Below, in pieces: positions 27,290-36,022 of a stretch of 55,411 bases of DNA. Source of the DNA: Actinomycetes bacterium. GTDB taxonomy: Bacteria > Actinomycetota > Actinomycetes > JAHEKZ01. Within the stretch, counting starts at the first letter, position 1. Every line of letters starts with the position of its first letter. The stretch is from contig JAJAYZ010000027.1 in assembly GCA_027118455.1 (NCBI GenBank), forward strand, positions 1 to 55,411, given 5' to 3'. The notes under the pieces were generated by a model, which saw only the letters and a list, made by a program, of their open reading frames with translations, had not been told where the DNA came from and did not search any database. The position numbers and the translations under genes are program-made.

Positions 27290-28494
27290 GACTCTTCCTC
27301 GGTGGTTGCGGTGAAGCTGCCGCCAGCGACGCGGACGAGCAGCGCCGAGCGCGGAGCGGGCGGGGCGCGGACGACGGCGCCGTCCGCGGTCTGGACCAAG
27401 GCATAGCCACGGTCGAGGGTCGCTTGCGGTGAGAGGGCGCGCACCCGTGCTCTGGTGTGCGTGAGCTCGGTGTGCGCCTGCTCAAGCCGGCTGACCAGTG
27501 CGCGCCGGCTGCGCTGCCTGAGGCCCACGACCGCCTGCTCGTGGGCCTCAACCAACGTCACGGGCGTGGCCAGCACGGGGCGGCTGCGGAGCTGGTCGAG
27601 CCCGGACTGCTCAGCTGCCAGCTGCGCGGCGATTGCCTCGGCCATGCGGCGCCGGGACGCTGCGACGGCTTCGAGCTCGAATGCGACGTCGGGGACAACC
27701 TTCCTCGCGGCGTCGGTGGGGGTGGACGCGCGAACGTCGGCGACGAGGTCGAGCAGTGGGGCGTCCTGCTCGTGGCCAATGGCACTGACCACCGGGGTGG
27801 CAGCATTCGCCACGGCCCGGATCAGCGTCTCTTCGGAGAACGGCAGCAAGTCTTCGACCGAGCCGCCGCCCCGCGTGATTACGATGACATCGACCGCTTT
27901 ATCGGCATCGAGTTGTTGCAGGGCGGCGGTGACCTGGGCCGCTGCCGTCGGACCCTGGACCGCAACCTCGCGGGTGACGAACGTGACGGCAGGCCACCTG
28001 CGTTTCGCGTTCTCGACGACGTCTCGCTCTGCCGCCGAAGCGCGCCCGCAGATGAGGCCGACCCCGCGGGGCAGAAACGGCAGCGGCTTCTTGCGGTCTG
28101 CGGCGAACAGGCCCTCGGCAGCGAGCGTCGCCTTGAGCCGGTGGAGCCGGGCCAAAAGCTCGCCGAGCCCGACATGGCGGATCTCTTTTGCTGAGAGCGA
28201 GAACGTGCCGCGGGCCGCATAGAACGATGGCTTGGCGAAGACGACGATGCGATCGCCTTCGGTGATCGCTGGTTCGGCGGCGTCGAGGACGCGTTTGGAG
28301 CAGGTGACCGTGACGGACAGGTCAGCAGCGGTGTCGCGTAGCGTGAGGAAGACCATTCCGGCGCCGGGACGGCGGCTGAGCTGGGCTACTTGCCCCTCCA
28401 CCCAGATCGGGCCTAGACGGTCGATCCAGCCCACGACGGCTTGCGCCACCGTGCGGACGGCGGCGGGTTGGTCGGCGGAGGTCTGCAGGGCCAC
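27286..28494 (-). CDS. xseA: Exodeoxyribonuclease VII large subunit XseA
   Basis: 402 aa. The N-terminal OB fold contains [20 protein letters not shown]. The nuclease domain has [40 protein letters not shown] and [20 protein letters not shown] with its conserved His and Asp residues. A coiled-coil arm and a C-terminal LDRGYALVQ strand follow. GTG 28494 has a TACGCT -10 seven nt upstream; a longer frame would overlap the ispH promoter. Divergent from ispH. Confidence 0.95.
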   Translation of the reverse strand: MALQTSADQPAAVRTVAQAVVGWIDRLGPIWVEGQVAQLSRRPGAGMVFLTLRDTAADLSVTVTCSKRVLDAAEPAITEGDRIVVFAKPSFYAARGTFSLSAKEIRHVGLGELLARLHRLKATLAAEGLFAADRKKPLPFLPRGVGLICGRASAAERDVVENAKRRWPAVTFVTREVAVQGPTAAAQVTAALQQLDADKAVDVIVITRGGGSVEDLLPFSEETLIRAVANAATPVVSAIGHEQDAPLLDLVADVRASTPTDAARKVVPDVAFELEAVAASRRRMAEAIAAQLAAEQSGLDQLRSRPVLATPVTLVEAHEQAVVGLRQRSRRALVSRLEQAHTELTHTRARVRALSPQATLDRGYALVQTADGAVVRAPPAPRSALLVRVAGGSFTATTEEES

Positions 28495-28501
28495 GGCGCA
28501 G

Positions 28502-28507
28502 AGCGTA
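28502..28507 (-). promoter_or_regulatory. -10 element of xseAB
   Basis: TACGCT on the minus strand, 7 nt before GTG 28494. Confidence 0.45.
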
Positions 28508-28568
28508 CGGGGCGGGACCGACCATCGGGGATCACCGGCTCCGGAAGGTGCGTCCCGCAAGCGCCGCC

Positions 28569-28574
28569 TACGAT
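28569..28574 (+). promoter_or_regulatory. -10 element of ispH
   Basis: TACGAT ends 6 nt before ATG 28581; leaderless mRNA predicted. Confidence 0.55.
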
Positions 28575-28580
28575 GGGCAC

Positions 28581-29546
28581 ATGGCTTCCCCCAAGCGCCG
28601 CGTCCTGCTCGCCGCTCCCCGTGGGTACTGCGCTGGCGTCGACCGAGCGGTGATCACCGTCGAGAAAGCCCTCGAGCTGTACGGCGCCCCCGTCTACGTG
28701 CGCAAGCAGATCGTCCACAACCGGCACGTCGTCGAAGACCTCGAGAAGCGGGGAGCGATCTTCGTCGACGAGACCGACGAGGTCCCCGAGGGTGCCTTGG
28801 TCGTCTTCTCGGCGCATGGTGTTGCCCCAACCGTCCACGAAGAGGCCGCGGCACGGAACCTGCGCACGATCGACGCGACCTGCCCACTGGTGACCAAGGT
28901 GCATCACGAGGCCCGCAGGTTCTCCAGCGAGGGCTTCCAGATCTTGCTCATCGGCCACGAAGGGCACGAAGAGGTGGTCGGCACCTCGGGGCAGGCGCCC
29001 GATCACATCACGATCGTCGACGGCCCCGACCACGCGGACGGCATTGCTGTGGACGACCCCGACAAGGTGGTCTGGCTGTCGCAGACGACGCTGTCGGTGG
29101 ACGAGACGATGGAGACCGTCGACCGTTTGCGTGGCAGGTTTCCCAACCTGATGAGCCCGCCGAGCGACGACATCTGCTACGCCACCCAGAACCGCCAGGC
29201 TGCCGTCAAGCTCATGGCCGAGTCCTCCGACCTGGTCATCGTGGTCGGCTCGGCAAACTCGTCGAACTCCGTCCGGCTGGTCGAGGTTGCGATGGACGCG
29301 GGGGCCACGTCGTCCTGCCGGGTCGACAACGCTGGCGAGCTCGATGAGGCCTGCCTCGACGGCGTCACGGTGGTGGGGGTAACGAGCGGTGCATCGGTTC
29401 CGGAGAGTCTGGTAGACGGCGTGCTGGCTTGGTTGGCCGAGCGCGGCTTTGGGGACGTCGAGACCGTGACCGCTGCTGAAGAGTCGTTGGTCTTCTCGCT
29501 GCCTCAAGAGCTGCGACGCGACTTAAAGGCTGCTGGTCAGTCCTGA
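28581..29546 (+). CDS. ispH: 4-hydroxy-3-methylbut-2-enyl diphosphate reductase IspH
   Basis: 321 aa. Last step of the MEP pathway, making IPP and DMAPP. The three 4Fe-4S Cys ligands are in [28 protein letters not shown] and [14 protein letters not shown]. Substrate-binding residues are in [27 protein letters not shown] and [12 protein letters not shown] second ispH may exist elsewhere, as in mycobacteria; this one is in the LytB2 position (Rv1110). It supplies the precursor for the prenyl synthase at 9791. Confidence 0.96.
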   Translation: MASPKRRVLLAAPRGYCAGVDRAVITVEKALELYGAPVYVRKQIVHNRHVVEDLEKRGAIFVDETDEVPEGALVVFSAHGVAPTVHEEAAARNLRTIDATCPLVTKVHHEARRFSSEGFQILLIGHEGHEEVVGTSGQAPDHITIVDGPDHADGIAVDDPDKVVWLSQTTLSVDETMETVDRLRGRFPNLMSPPSDDICYATQNRQAAVKLMAESSDLVIVVGSANSSNSVRLVEVAMDAGATSSCRVDNAGELDEACLDGVTVVGVTSGASVPESLVDGVLAWLAERGFGDVETVTAAEESLVFSLPQELRRDLKAAGQS

Positions 29547-29553
29547 TCGACTG

Positions 29554-30027
29554 CTAGGCGCGCTTGGCGCGCCAGATGCGAACGCCGACGATGGCCGCAG
29601 CCACGGCGGTTGCTACCAGAAGTGTCGGCGCCATGGTGGTGAGGGTGGTGAGCATCTTGACCAGCCAGCCGCGGATTCCTGCGGTCTCACCGGACCACAG
29701 CGGGTTGACGGCAGCAACGAGCAGGGCGACCAGCGGCGGCATCACGACAGCGCTCCGCATCGCCTTTGGGGATACCTCAGCGGCGCAGTAGGCACTGATC
29801 AGAACGAAGGAAAGCCCGAACACCCAGCCGAGGCCACCGGTGAGCAGTTCGGCCAGGATCGATGCGACCAGGCCGATCGCACCGCCCAGCACAGCGACGC
29901 CCGTACCGCTTAGGCCAGGGCGCGCGGTTGAGCGCACCAATCGGCCCTGCGGGGTGGACGGTTCGGAAAGAGGCGCTGGGTCGGACGTCACGACGTCGGG
30001 CCGATCGGTGCGCAGCGGAGTAGACAC
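29554..30027 (-). CDS. DUF6542-type membrane protein
   Basis: 157 aa. A hydrophilic N-terminus of about 40 residues, then four membrane helices (GTGVAVLGGAIGLVASILAE, LGWVFGLSFVLISAYCAA, SAVVMPPLVALLVAAVNP, and LLVATAVAAAIVGVRIW), ending with a basic RAKRA tail. It resembles the membrane protein found between ispH and ychF in other actinomycetes (Rv1111c position); no function is known. GTG 30027 has a TACGGT -10 seven nt upstream. Its stop converges with ispH, 7 bp apart. Confidence 0.75.
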   Translation of the reverse strand: MSTPLRTDRPDVVTSDPAPLSEPSTPQGRLVRSTARPGLSGTGVAVLGGAIGLVASILAELLTGGLGWVFGLSFVLISAYCAAEVSPKAMRSAVVMPPLVALLVAAVNPLWSGETAGIRGWLVKMLTTLTTMAPTLLVATAVAAAIVGVRIWRAKRA

Positions 30028-30034
30028 ACCGCCT

Positions 30035-30040
30035 ACCGTA
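30035..30040 (-). promoter_or_regulatory. -10 element of the DUF6542-type gene
   Basis: TACGGT on the minus strand, 7 nt before GTG 30027. Confidence 0.45.
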
Positions 30041-30063
30041 CGGCGTCCGGGCTGCTGCCCGGT

Positions 30064-31191
30064 TCACCCAGCCGCGAGCGGTAGCCCGGTGTCGCCGCTC
30101 GAGCCGTGGTCATCGGTGGAAGCCGCTTCGGTGAGTTCGGCCGCCTGAGGCAGTCGAGGGGCCAGGTCGATCGTGTCGGGCGCCAGAACCGACTCGTCGA
30201 CGACCTTCAGGTCGTGGAACCGGCGGGAGGTCACCAGGACGCGGGACTCCAGGGACCCGACCGCCTGGTTGTACGCCTTCACGCTCGCCTCCAGGGACGA
30301 ACCCACCTTGGACAGGTGCCCGCCGAACACCCCGAGCCGCTGGTGCAGCTCGCGTCCGGCGGCAAGCACCGCCTGTGCGTTGTCGGCGAGTGCGTCCTGA
30401 CGCCAGGTGTAGGCCACCGTCCTGAGCAGTGCGACCAGCGTGTTAGGGGTCGCGATCACCACCTGTCGGGTGAAGGCGTGCTCGAGCAGCGCCGGGTCAT
30501 GGTCGAGCGCAGCTGACAGGAAGGGCTCGGCCGGTACGAAGAGGACAACGAACTCAGGACTCGGCGCCAGAGCTCCCCAATACTCACGGGAGGCCAACTC
30601 GTCGATGTGGGCCCGGAGGTGGCGAGCATGTGCGGTTCCTCTGAGCTGCGCAGTGGCCTCATCGGTTGCCGCCGAGGCTTCGAGGTAGGCGGCGAAGGGA
30701 ACCTTGGCGTCGACCACGACGTTCTTGCCTCCGGCCAAGTGCACGACGAGATCGGGTCGCTGCCGGTCGTCGGAGCGGCCGACCGAGAGCTGTTCGCTGA
30801 AGTCACAGTGTTCGACCAGCCCAGCGAGCTCGACGACCCGGCGCAACTGCATCTCGCCCCAGCGCCCTCGCGTTTGTGGTGCCCGCAGGGCCTGAACGAG
30901 GGACGAAGTCTCGGTGCGAAGGAGTTGCGAGGTGTCGCTCATTGCGCGTACCTGCTCTTGGATCTGGCCGTGCGACTGGAGCCGGTGGCGTTCGGTCTCG
31001 GCGAGCTGTCGTTCGACCCGGTCGAGAGCCTCGTTGACTGGGCGGAGCAGCTGCTCGGCGGGAACCGCGTCCCTACCTGCGTGGACACCCCCGGAGGCCG
31101 GGGGAGCGAAACGCCACATGAGAAAAGCCCCAAGGGTGGTCCCGCTGAGCAGAGCGAGCAGAGCAAGCAGAAAAGCGGTCACCGTGTCCAT
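30064..31191 (-). CDS. rmuC: DNA recombination protein RmuC homologue
   Basis: 375 aa. An N-terminal membrane helix (VTAFLLALLALLSGTTLGAF), a coiled-coil stretch at about 40-110, and the RmuC nuclease-like core with RGRWGEMQLRRVVELAGL, PDLVVHLAGGKNVVVDAKVP and FVVLFVPAEPFLSAAL. RmuC is thought to limit recombination between inverted repeats; the core is a predicted PD-(D/E)XK-like fold. ATG 31191 begins directly with the membrane helix. Divergent from ychF with 62 bp between. Confidence 0.9.
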   Translation of the reverse strand: MDTVTAFLLALLALLSGTTLGAFLMWRFAPPASGGVHAGRDAVPAEQLLRPVNEALDRVERQLAETERHRLQSHGQIQEQVRAMSDTSQLLRTETSSLVQALRAPQTRGRWGEMQLRRVVELAGLVEHCDFSEQLSVGRSDDRQRPDLVVHLAGGKNVVVDAKVPFAAYLEASAATDEATAQLRGTAHARHLRAHIDELASREYWGALAPSPEFVVLFVPAEPFLSAALDHDPALLEHAFTRQVVIATPNTLVALLRTVAYTWRQDALADNAQAVLAAGRELHQRLGVFGGHLSKVGSSLEASVKAYNQAVGSLESRVLVTSRRFHDLKVVDESVLAPDTIDLAPRLPQAAELTEAASTDDHGSSGDTGLPLAAG

Positions 31192-31239
31192 GGCACCAGA
31201 GTGCCCGGAGGGACTGACAACCTGCCGGTGACCGCGCCG

Positions 31240-31245
31240 TACGAT
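31240..31245 (+). promoter_or_regulatory. -10 element of ychF
   Basis: TACGAT, 8 nt before GTG 31254. Confidence 0.45.
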
Positions 31246-31253
31246 GGTCGCCC

Positions 31254-32327
31254 GTGGCACTCACCATCGGAATCGTCGGGCTCCCCAACGTCGGAAAGTC
31301 GACGCTTTTCAACGCGCTGACCAAGAACAACGTCCTCGCTGCGAACTACCCGTTCGCGACCATCGAGCCGAACGTCGGAGTGGTCGGGGTACCCGATCCA
31401 CGGCTGGCCGTTCTCGCCGGAATCTTCGGCTCGAAGAAGATCCTTCCGGCCACCGTCTCGTTCGTCGACATTGCCGGAATTGTGCGTGGGGCGTCCGAGG
31501 GTCAGGGTCTCGGCAACAAGTTCTTGGCGACCATCCGCGAGGCTGAGGCGATCTGTCAGGTGATCCGAGTCTTCACCGATCCGGACGTCGTGCACGTCGA
31601 CGGGAAGGTCTCGCCGAAGGATGACATCGAGACCATCAACACCGAGTTGATCCTGGCCGACCTGCAGACGATTGAGAAGACGCTTCCGCGGTTGCAGAAG
31701 GAAGCGCGCCTGACCAAGGGCGGCAACGACGTTGTCGCTGCTGTCGAGAAGGCCAAGGAGGTCCTCGATGCGGGGAAGACAGTCTTCGGGGCGGGGCTGG
31801 ACATCGAGCCTCTGCGTGAGCTGTGGTTGTTGACGGCCAAGCCCTTCATCTACGTCTTCAACCTCGACGAGGAAGAGTTTGCGAACACTGCGTTGAAAGA
31901 AGAGATGCAGGCATTGGTCGCTCCGGCTGAAGCGATTTTCCTGGACGCGAAGATCGAGGCCGAGCTCGTCGAGCTCGACGATGCCGAAGCGCTTGAGCTA
32001 CTGCAGTCGATCGGCCAGCAGGAGTCGGGTCTAGATCTGCTGGCGCGCGTCGGGTTCGCCACGCTCGGGTTGCAGACGTATCTCACCGCCGGTCCAAAGG
32101 AGGCGCGTGCCTGGACGATCCCCAAGGGGGCAACGGCTCCTGGGGCAGCTGGCGTGATTCACACCGACTTCCAGCGCGGGTTCATCAAGGCCGAGGTCGT
32201 GTCGTTCGGCGACCTGGTCGCGGCCGGCTCGATGAACGATGCGAAGGCCGCCGGCAAGGTCCGGATCGAAGGCAAGGACTACGCGATGGCCGACGGCGAC
32301 GTGGTGGAGTTCCGCTTCAACGTCTGA
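31254..32327 (+). CDS. ychF: Redox-regulated ATPase YchF (Obg family)
   Basis: 357 aa. P-loop [18 protein letters not shown], switch region [14 protein letters not shown]3 [20 protein letters not shown], and the G4 position replaced by FNLDEEE, which lacks the usual NKxD and explains ATP preference in this family. The C-terminal TGS domain has [19 protein letters not shown] and ends with VVEFRFNV. Start GTG 31254. The last codons and 260 bp downstream are duplicated at 38459-38749 (see findings). Confidence 0.96.
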   Translation: MALTIGIVGLPNVGKSTLFNALTKNNVLAANYPFATIEPNVGVVGVPDPRLAVLAGIFGSKKILPATVSFVDIAGIVRGASEGQGLGNKFLATIREAEAICQVIRVFTDPDVVHVDGKVSPKDDIETINTELILADLQTIEKTLPRLQKEARLTKGGNDVVAAVEKAKEVLDAGKTVFGAGLDIEPLRELWLLTAKPFIYVFNLDEEEFANTALKEEMQALVAPAEAIFLDAKIEAELVELDDAEALELLQSIGQQESGLDLLARVGFATLGLQTYLTAGPKEARAWTIPKGATAPGAAGVIHTDFQRGFIKAEVVSFGDLVAAGSMNDAKAAGKVRIEGKDYAMADGDVVEFRFNV

Positions 32328-32586
32328 CAGGGCTGGTCCCAGGGCTTTGACCTGTGCGTTTGCCCCGTTCAAGATCGGGAAGTCGGCGGATAGTCCGCAG
32401 GAATCGCATCGAGTCGCGCCGTCGACGCGGGGGACACGTGCGCTCCGGTCTCGCGAGTGCGCCCGAGGCGTGGCTTGGTCCGCCAGCGTCCGGGACGGTT
32501 CTTACCTGTTGCCGCGCCAGCTTCGCCGCAACCGGTCACCAGCCTCGAAGCCGTCGCGCGAGCCTAAGCGCAACCACTCGTCGGGG
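32296..32586 (+). repeat. Left copy of 291-bp direct repeat at the ychF 3' end
   Basis: It begins in the last codons of ychF and continues through the stop into noncoding DNA. It aligns in the same orientation with 38459-38749. Nineteen bases spanning the ychF stop (TTCCGCTTCAACGTCTGAC) are identical, and TTTGCCCCGTTCAAGATC also matches. By hand the first ~110 bp are roughly 85% identical, with weaker similarity to the end. 32587-32692 shows nothing else recognisable. Confidence 0.85.
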
Positions 32587-32692
32587 CGTCGCCGAGGTGT
32601 GCGGTAGGAGTTGACGCTCATGTGATGTCCGTTATCCCCAGCGCAAGAACCGGCATATTTGGCATTCTGTGCGGTTCGCATCGGCCCTCCCG

Positions 32693-32698
32693 TACGGT
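32693..32698 (+). promoter_or_regulatory. -10 element for the gene at 32705
   Basis: TACGGT ends 6 nt before ATG 32705. Confidence 0.5.
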
Positions 32699-32704
32699 GT
32701 GCGC

Positions 32705-33007
32705 ATGAGCACAATAGAGACTTCAATCAACAGGCTCTGGGTCGTGATTCTGAGCGTCGGGTACATCCTCGCGCCGATCACTTTCGCAATCTCGGACGTG
32801 CTAGACCGCCTGTCGCCTCCCGACGACGGCGCTGACATCGGCGCCGGGTTGGTGCTCATGTTGTCGGGGTTGATCTTTGTCTGCGCAACGGGTGCCTTTG
32901 TGGTCGCCCTAGTCCTTCACAAGCTCTCGCTGCGACAGGCGCTGTGCGTGGCAGCCGTCGCCGCGGGATCCTTCCTGCTGATGGCCTGGATGTGGACCGC
33001 TGCCTGA
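32705..33007 (+). CDS. Small membrane protein, hypothetical
   Basis: 100 aa with three predicted membrane helices (LWVVILSVGYILAPITFAI, GAGLVLMLSGLIFVCATGAF, LCVAAVAAGSFLLMAWMW) and a short loop rich in Asp between the first two. I do not recognise a family. A leaderless-type promoter directly upstream supports the start. It is the first gene inside the repeat-bracketed segment and converges with the gene read from 33743, whose frameshifted tail overlaps it by about 150 bp. Confidence 0.6.
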   Translation: MSTIETSINRLWVVILSVGYILAPITFAISDVLDRLSPPDDGADIGAGLVLMLSGLIFVCATGAFVVALVLHKLSLRQALCVAAVAAGSFLLMAWMWTAA

Positions 33008-33743
33008 CCTCTTCCCTAGAGACGGTGTTCTGGAAGTGCCGTTCGCGCGCGGGTGAGTCTGGGGGGATTCCCCACATCTCACATCGCCGTGTGGCCGGGG
33101 GGGCGTCCTGGTCGGGTTCGACTTGGCGAACGCGAGGCCCGAGTTCGGTGTTGCCCAGCAGTTCATCGATGAGCGCGACGGTGCCGCCGATGCACGTCCA
33201 GTCGTCATCCCACAGCGTCGAGACCAGCCAGCACCGGTTGACCGGGAGCATCAGGTTCGGCAGGTGCCCTGACCAGAAGGAGCCGAAGGCCCGACGGCGC
33301 CAGTTAGCTGCCTGCTCGGGCCCGGCGCGGACGAGCACGTATGGCCAGTTCGGGTAGCGGCTGACCCGGGGTGCGGCCGAGAACACGACGTCGTCGGCTC
33401 CGGTATCCAGATACCCCAGCCACCAGCGCTGATCTGTGGCGTGCGCGCGCAGGACCGACATCAGCGCGGCGTCGTGCCTCGCCTGGTCAGTGCGATCCTC
33501 GGCAAGCAAGATCGTGGCGTATCCGTCGAAGACGGCCGGGATAGCAGAGGTGATCGCCGTGCCGATTGTGGTGCCGCCGGCGATCCAGGCAACATCCGTG
33601 GCCTTCCCCAGCGGCCAGGTGCTCCCGTCGCGAGTGAGTTCAGTCAAGGTCGCGTCGGTTCCCGACTCGGTCATGTCACCAGGCACCGGTACCCACCGTG
33701 CCGGTACGGGACGCGCTCCATCTGCAGACTCACCACTGGGCAC
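32856..33743 (-). CDS. Conserved actinobacterial hypothetical protein, probably frameshifted tail
   Basis: As read, 295 aa. Residues up to about 210 form a coherent conserved protein (WPLGKATDVAWIAGGTTIGT, QRWWLGYLDTGADDVVF, YPNWPYVLVRAGPEQA, CWLVSTLWDDDWTCIGGTVA) that I have seen as an unnamed actinobacterial family; function unknown. After EPDQDAPP, at a G7 run (33097-33103), the frame becomes low-complexity Arg/Pro-rich and overlaps the convergent gene. One extra base in the run would end the protein at a TGA at 33081-33079 after PPGHTAM, a natural length of about 221 aa. GTG 33743 is chosen from a TAGTGT -10 seven nt upstream; GTG 33752 or ATG 33674 are possible. Confidence 0.65.
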   Translation of the reverse strand: MPSGESADGARPVPARWVPVPGDMTESGTDATLTELTRDGSTWPLGKATDVAWIAGGTTIGTAITSAIPAVFDGYATILLAEDRTDQARHDAALMSVLRAHATDQRWWLGYLDTGADDVVFSAAPRVSRYPNWPYVLVRAGPEQAANWRRRAFGSFWSGHLPNLMLPVNRCWLVSTLWDDDWTCIGGTVALIDELLGNTELGPRVRQVEPDQDAPPATRRCEMWGIPPDSPARERHFQNTVSREEVRQRSTSRPSAGRIPRRRLPRTAPVAARACEGLGRPQRHPLRRQRSTPTT

Positions 33744-33750
33744 TGCTTTC

Positions 33751-33756
33751 ACACTA
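33751..33756 (-). promoter_or_regulatory. -10 element for the gene at 33743
   Basis: TAGTGT on the minus strand, 7 nt before GTG 33743. Confidence 0.35.
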
Positions 33757-33857
33757 GCGGCGCAGGCATGGCCAGTTGACGAGCTGCCGCGCAGTCAACT
33801 GGCCCCGAATTGCCAACGCACCGATGTGCCGCTACCGCTCGGGGGGAGGAAATTGAC

Positions 33858-34154
33858 GTGGATGCCCTAGATGGAGTGATCGCTCGGCTTCGCGCTGGCT
33901 TCGACGAGCCCCTGGCCGAGCGTGGCGTGCGGTTCTCGCTACGAGCCACGACACGGCTTGCCGCCGGGGGCGTGAGACGAGTCCTTCTCCTGCAAGTCAT
34001 GCCGGTGGACGGCTTTGACACATTTGACTGGGCGGCGTCGGAGCGAAGTTGGATCGGCAGAAGCCGGAAGTTGATGGCACCGGAATCGATCGAGGAGCAG
34101 GTGTCCGCGATCCTCGCTCGGTACTTGGATGGTGAAATCCCACCGTTCGAGTAG
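33858..34154 (+). CDS. Hypothetical protein
   Basis: 98 aa, soluble, no recognised domain. It begins DALDGVIARLRAGFDEPLAE, contains a strand region VRRVLLLQVMPVDG, and ends with a helix EEQVSAILARYLDGEIPPFE. GTG 33858 follows a strong ribosome site (GGGGGGAGGA about 8 nt upstream), which is the main support for it being real. Confidence 0.5.
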   Translation: MDALDGVIARLRAGFDEPLAERGVRFSLRATTRLAAGGVRRVLLLQVMPVDGFDTFDWAASERSWIGRSRKLMAPESIEEQVSAILARYLDGEIPPFE

Positions 34155-34219
34155 CGCGCCTAAGTGCCCACCTGTTCACTTCCGATCAGCTCGGGGGGAG
34201 CTCAGGATGTCCGCAAACA

Positions 34220-34704
34220 TCACTCGAGGAAGGAACGCAGCATCCAATCGGCTTTCTCGCGCACCTCTTGACGTGTCGTGGCCAGACCCGCCGACGGCTC
34301 AACTCCACTCGAGCTGCCCACCGCGACGACCCGGGCGGCAGCACGAGCCGCCGTCTGGTGATCGCTGGCCAGCGTAGGCACCATCTCCATCGCCCGGATG
34401 GGCTCCCCGGTTGTCTCCGACACATCGGTTCGAGCTGAGAACTCCGCGTAGGAGCCAGGCGCGCGGTATCCGAGAGCTCTGATGCGCTCGGCAATCGAGT
34501 CCACCGCCAACGCCAGATCGGTGTACTGCGTCTCAAACAAGGCGTGCAGCGCACCGAAGTGAGGGCCGGTCACATTCCAGTGATAGTTATGCGTCTTCAG
34601 GTACAGGGTGAGCTGTCGGTGAGCATCTGAGACAGCGCATAGGCGGTGGCGGATTGATCCGAGTCGCCGACGCCGACGCGGACGCCTGAGTCAACCTGGT
34701 TCAT
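34220..34704 (-). pseudogene. Dps-family ferritin-like protein, one-base deletion
   Basis: From ATG 34704 (AAGGA 8 nt upstream) the frame encodes a Dps N-terminus up to SQMLTDS, then stops. The next frame continues LYLKTHNYHWNVTGPHFGAL, with the ferroxidase His residues, through YTDLALAVDSIAERIRALG and EKADWMLRSFLE, to a TGA at 34220-34222. Dps proteins read TDSYTLYLKTH at the junction; here AGCTCACCCTG has lost one A relative to AGCTACACCCTG at about 34611-34613. Restoring it gives about 161 aa, normal for the mycobacterial-type Dps, which oxidises and stores iron and protects DNA. No other damage is seen, so the loss is recent or a sequencing error. Confidence 0.85.
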
Positions 34705-34852
34705 GGGAGTCCTTTCGTGAGTTTCGATCAGCTCGCGCCTCCCGCCGTACGGCACTGCGAGCGATGGTGTTCTCAGCGGCTGTCGCGACGGTTGTGACGA
34801 GCTTCACGGCGACGAGCGCACATGACGCAGGGGACGTACGCTCGCAATCACC

Positions 34853-35386
34853 ATGACGATTTCCTCCCCTTTCAGGCGCTCGACTGTCGCGACGATGGGC
34901 GCACGTTTCGATCTCGTCGATCAGCGGGTCACCAATTGGATGGCCGGCCACGGCATCCTGCTGCTCCGGATCGCGCTCGGAATCGTGTTCCTCTGGTTCG
35001 GGGCGTTGAAGCTGATCCCGGGGCTGAGCCCGGCCGAGATCCTGGCCGGGAAGACGATCGAGGCTCTGACGTTCGGGCTCGTTCCCGCCTCCACTGCGGT
35101 TCCGGTGCTCGCGCTGTGGGAGGTGGCGATCGGCCTAGGACTGCTCATCGGCCGGTGGATGCGGGTCACCTTGCTGCTTCTGCTTGTGCAGATGGCGGGA
35201 ACGGTGACGCCGCTGCTCCTGTTCCGATCGGAGACGTTCACCCAGTTCCCGTTCGCTCCGACCCTGGAGGGCCAGTACATCATCAAGAACATCGTGCTGG
35301 TGGCGGGGGCGACCGTCTTGGGTGCGACGGTCCGCGGTGGCCGGCTTACGCCGAGGCCCGAGGCGATCATCGACCGCACGACATGA
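34853..35386 (+). CDS. DoxX / DUF417-like membrane protein
   Basis: 177 aa with four membrane helices: ILLLRIALGIVFLWFGALKL, VPVLALWEVAIGLGLLIG, VTLLLLLVQMAGTVTPLLL and IIKNIVLVAGATVLGATV. The FLWFGALKLIPGLSPAEIL segment is characteristic of DoxX-like/YkgB proteins. Some relatives take part in thiosulfate or oxidative-stress systems, but no function can be assigned. ATG 34853 is the longest sensible start; ATG 34895 is an alternative. Confidence 0.75.
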   Translation: MTISSPFRRSTVATMGARFDLVDQRVTNWMAGHGILLLRIALGIVFLWFGALKLIPGLSPAEILAGKTIEALTFGLVPASTAVPVLALWEVAIGLGLLIGRWMRVTLLLLLVQMAGTVTPLLLFRSETFTQFPFAPTLEGQYIIKNIVLVAGATVLGATVRGGRLTPRPEAIIDRTT

Positions 35387-35429
35387 TCCTCGTCGAACTG
35401 TGTATGGGTTTGGAACAGCAGATGGCCGC

Positions 35430-35633
35430 ATGATCAACCATGCCAGCGGTCGAGCCGTGTGGGATGTCATGTTCGAGGTTGCTGTTGCCGGCGGCTATGC
35501 GGTGCTGCCGATTGGCTGCCCGACGTGCATCAGGCGGGCTGAACAGCGGGAACACCTACCGGTGGAGCTGCGTGCTGATGCAGTCATTGTGCAGTCAGGC
35601 GAGGATCTGCTGCGGGTTGTCGGCGGCGCGTAG
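35430..35633 (+). CDS. Small hypothetical protein with CxxC
   Basis: 67 aa. It contains YAVLPIGCPTCIRRAEQ, where the two Cys could bind metal, and no other recognisable feature. Coding status rests only on the open frame and a GC-rich third position; no clear ribosome site. Confidence 0.35.
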   Translation: MINHASGRAVWDVMFEVAVAGGYAVLPIGCPTCIRRAEQREHLPVELRADAVIVQSGEDLLRVVGGA

Positions 35634-35668
35634 CAGCCGCCCCAAAGTGCGGTTCCAGTGCGGCGCGG

Positions 35669-36022
35669 CTACGTGCGTTTGGTCGACAGCACACAGAACT
35701 CGTTGCCTTCGGGATCTGTCAGCACGACCCAGGCTTGCATCCCTTGGCCTACGTCCGCATGCCGAGCGCCGAGGCCCAGGAGGCGCGCGACCTCGGCCTG
35801 CTGGTCGTCAGGCCGAAAGTCCAAGTGGAGACGGTTTTTGCCGCTCTTCGCCTCTCCGACTGGTTCGAAGATCAGTCCGGTCAGCCGATCCGAGATGGGT
35901 TGTATCTCGAACTCATCCGGCGCGTCACTTGCCACGACCCATCCGAGCGCGTTAGCCCACCACCGGCCCAACGTCACCGGGTCCGCGGCGTCCACGACCA
36001 CCTGCTCCCATTCCAGGACCAT
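35669..36022 (-). CDS. VOC-family (glyoxalase-like) protein
   Basis: 117 aa. A glyoxalase/bleomycin-resistance-type fold with VVVDAADPVTLGRWWANALGW at the N-terminus, NRLHLDFRPDD (metal His region) and VVLTDPEGNEFCVLS at the C-terminus, the usual end of the second beta-alpha-beta-beta-beta unit. Such proteins bind small ligands or act on glyoxal-type substrates; no specificity is visible. Confidence 0.85.
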   Translation of the reverse strand: MVLEWEQVVVDAADPVTLGRWWANALGWVVASDAPDEFEIQPISDRLTGLIFEPVGEAKSGKNRLHLDFRPDDQQAEVARLLGLGARHADVGQGMQAWVVLTDPEGNEFCVLSTKRT

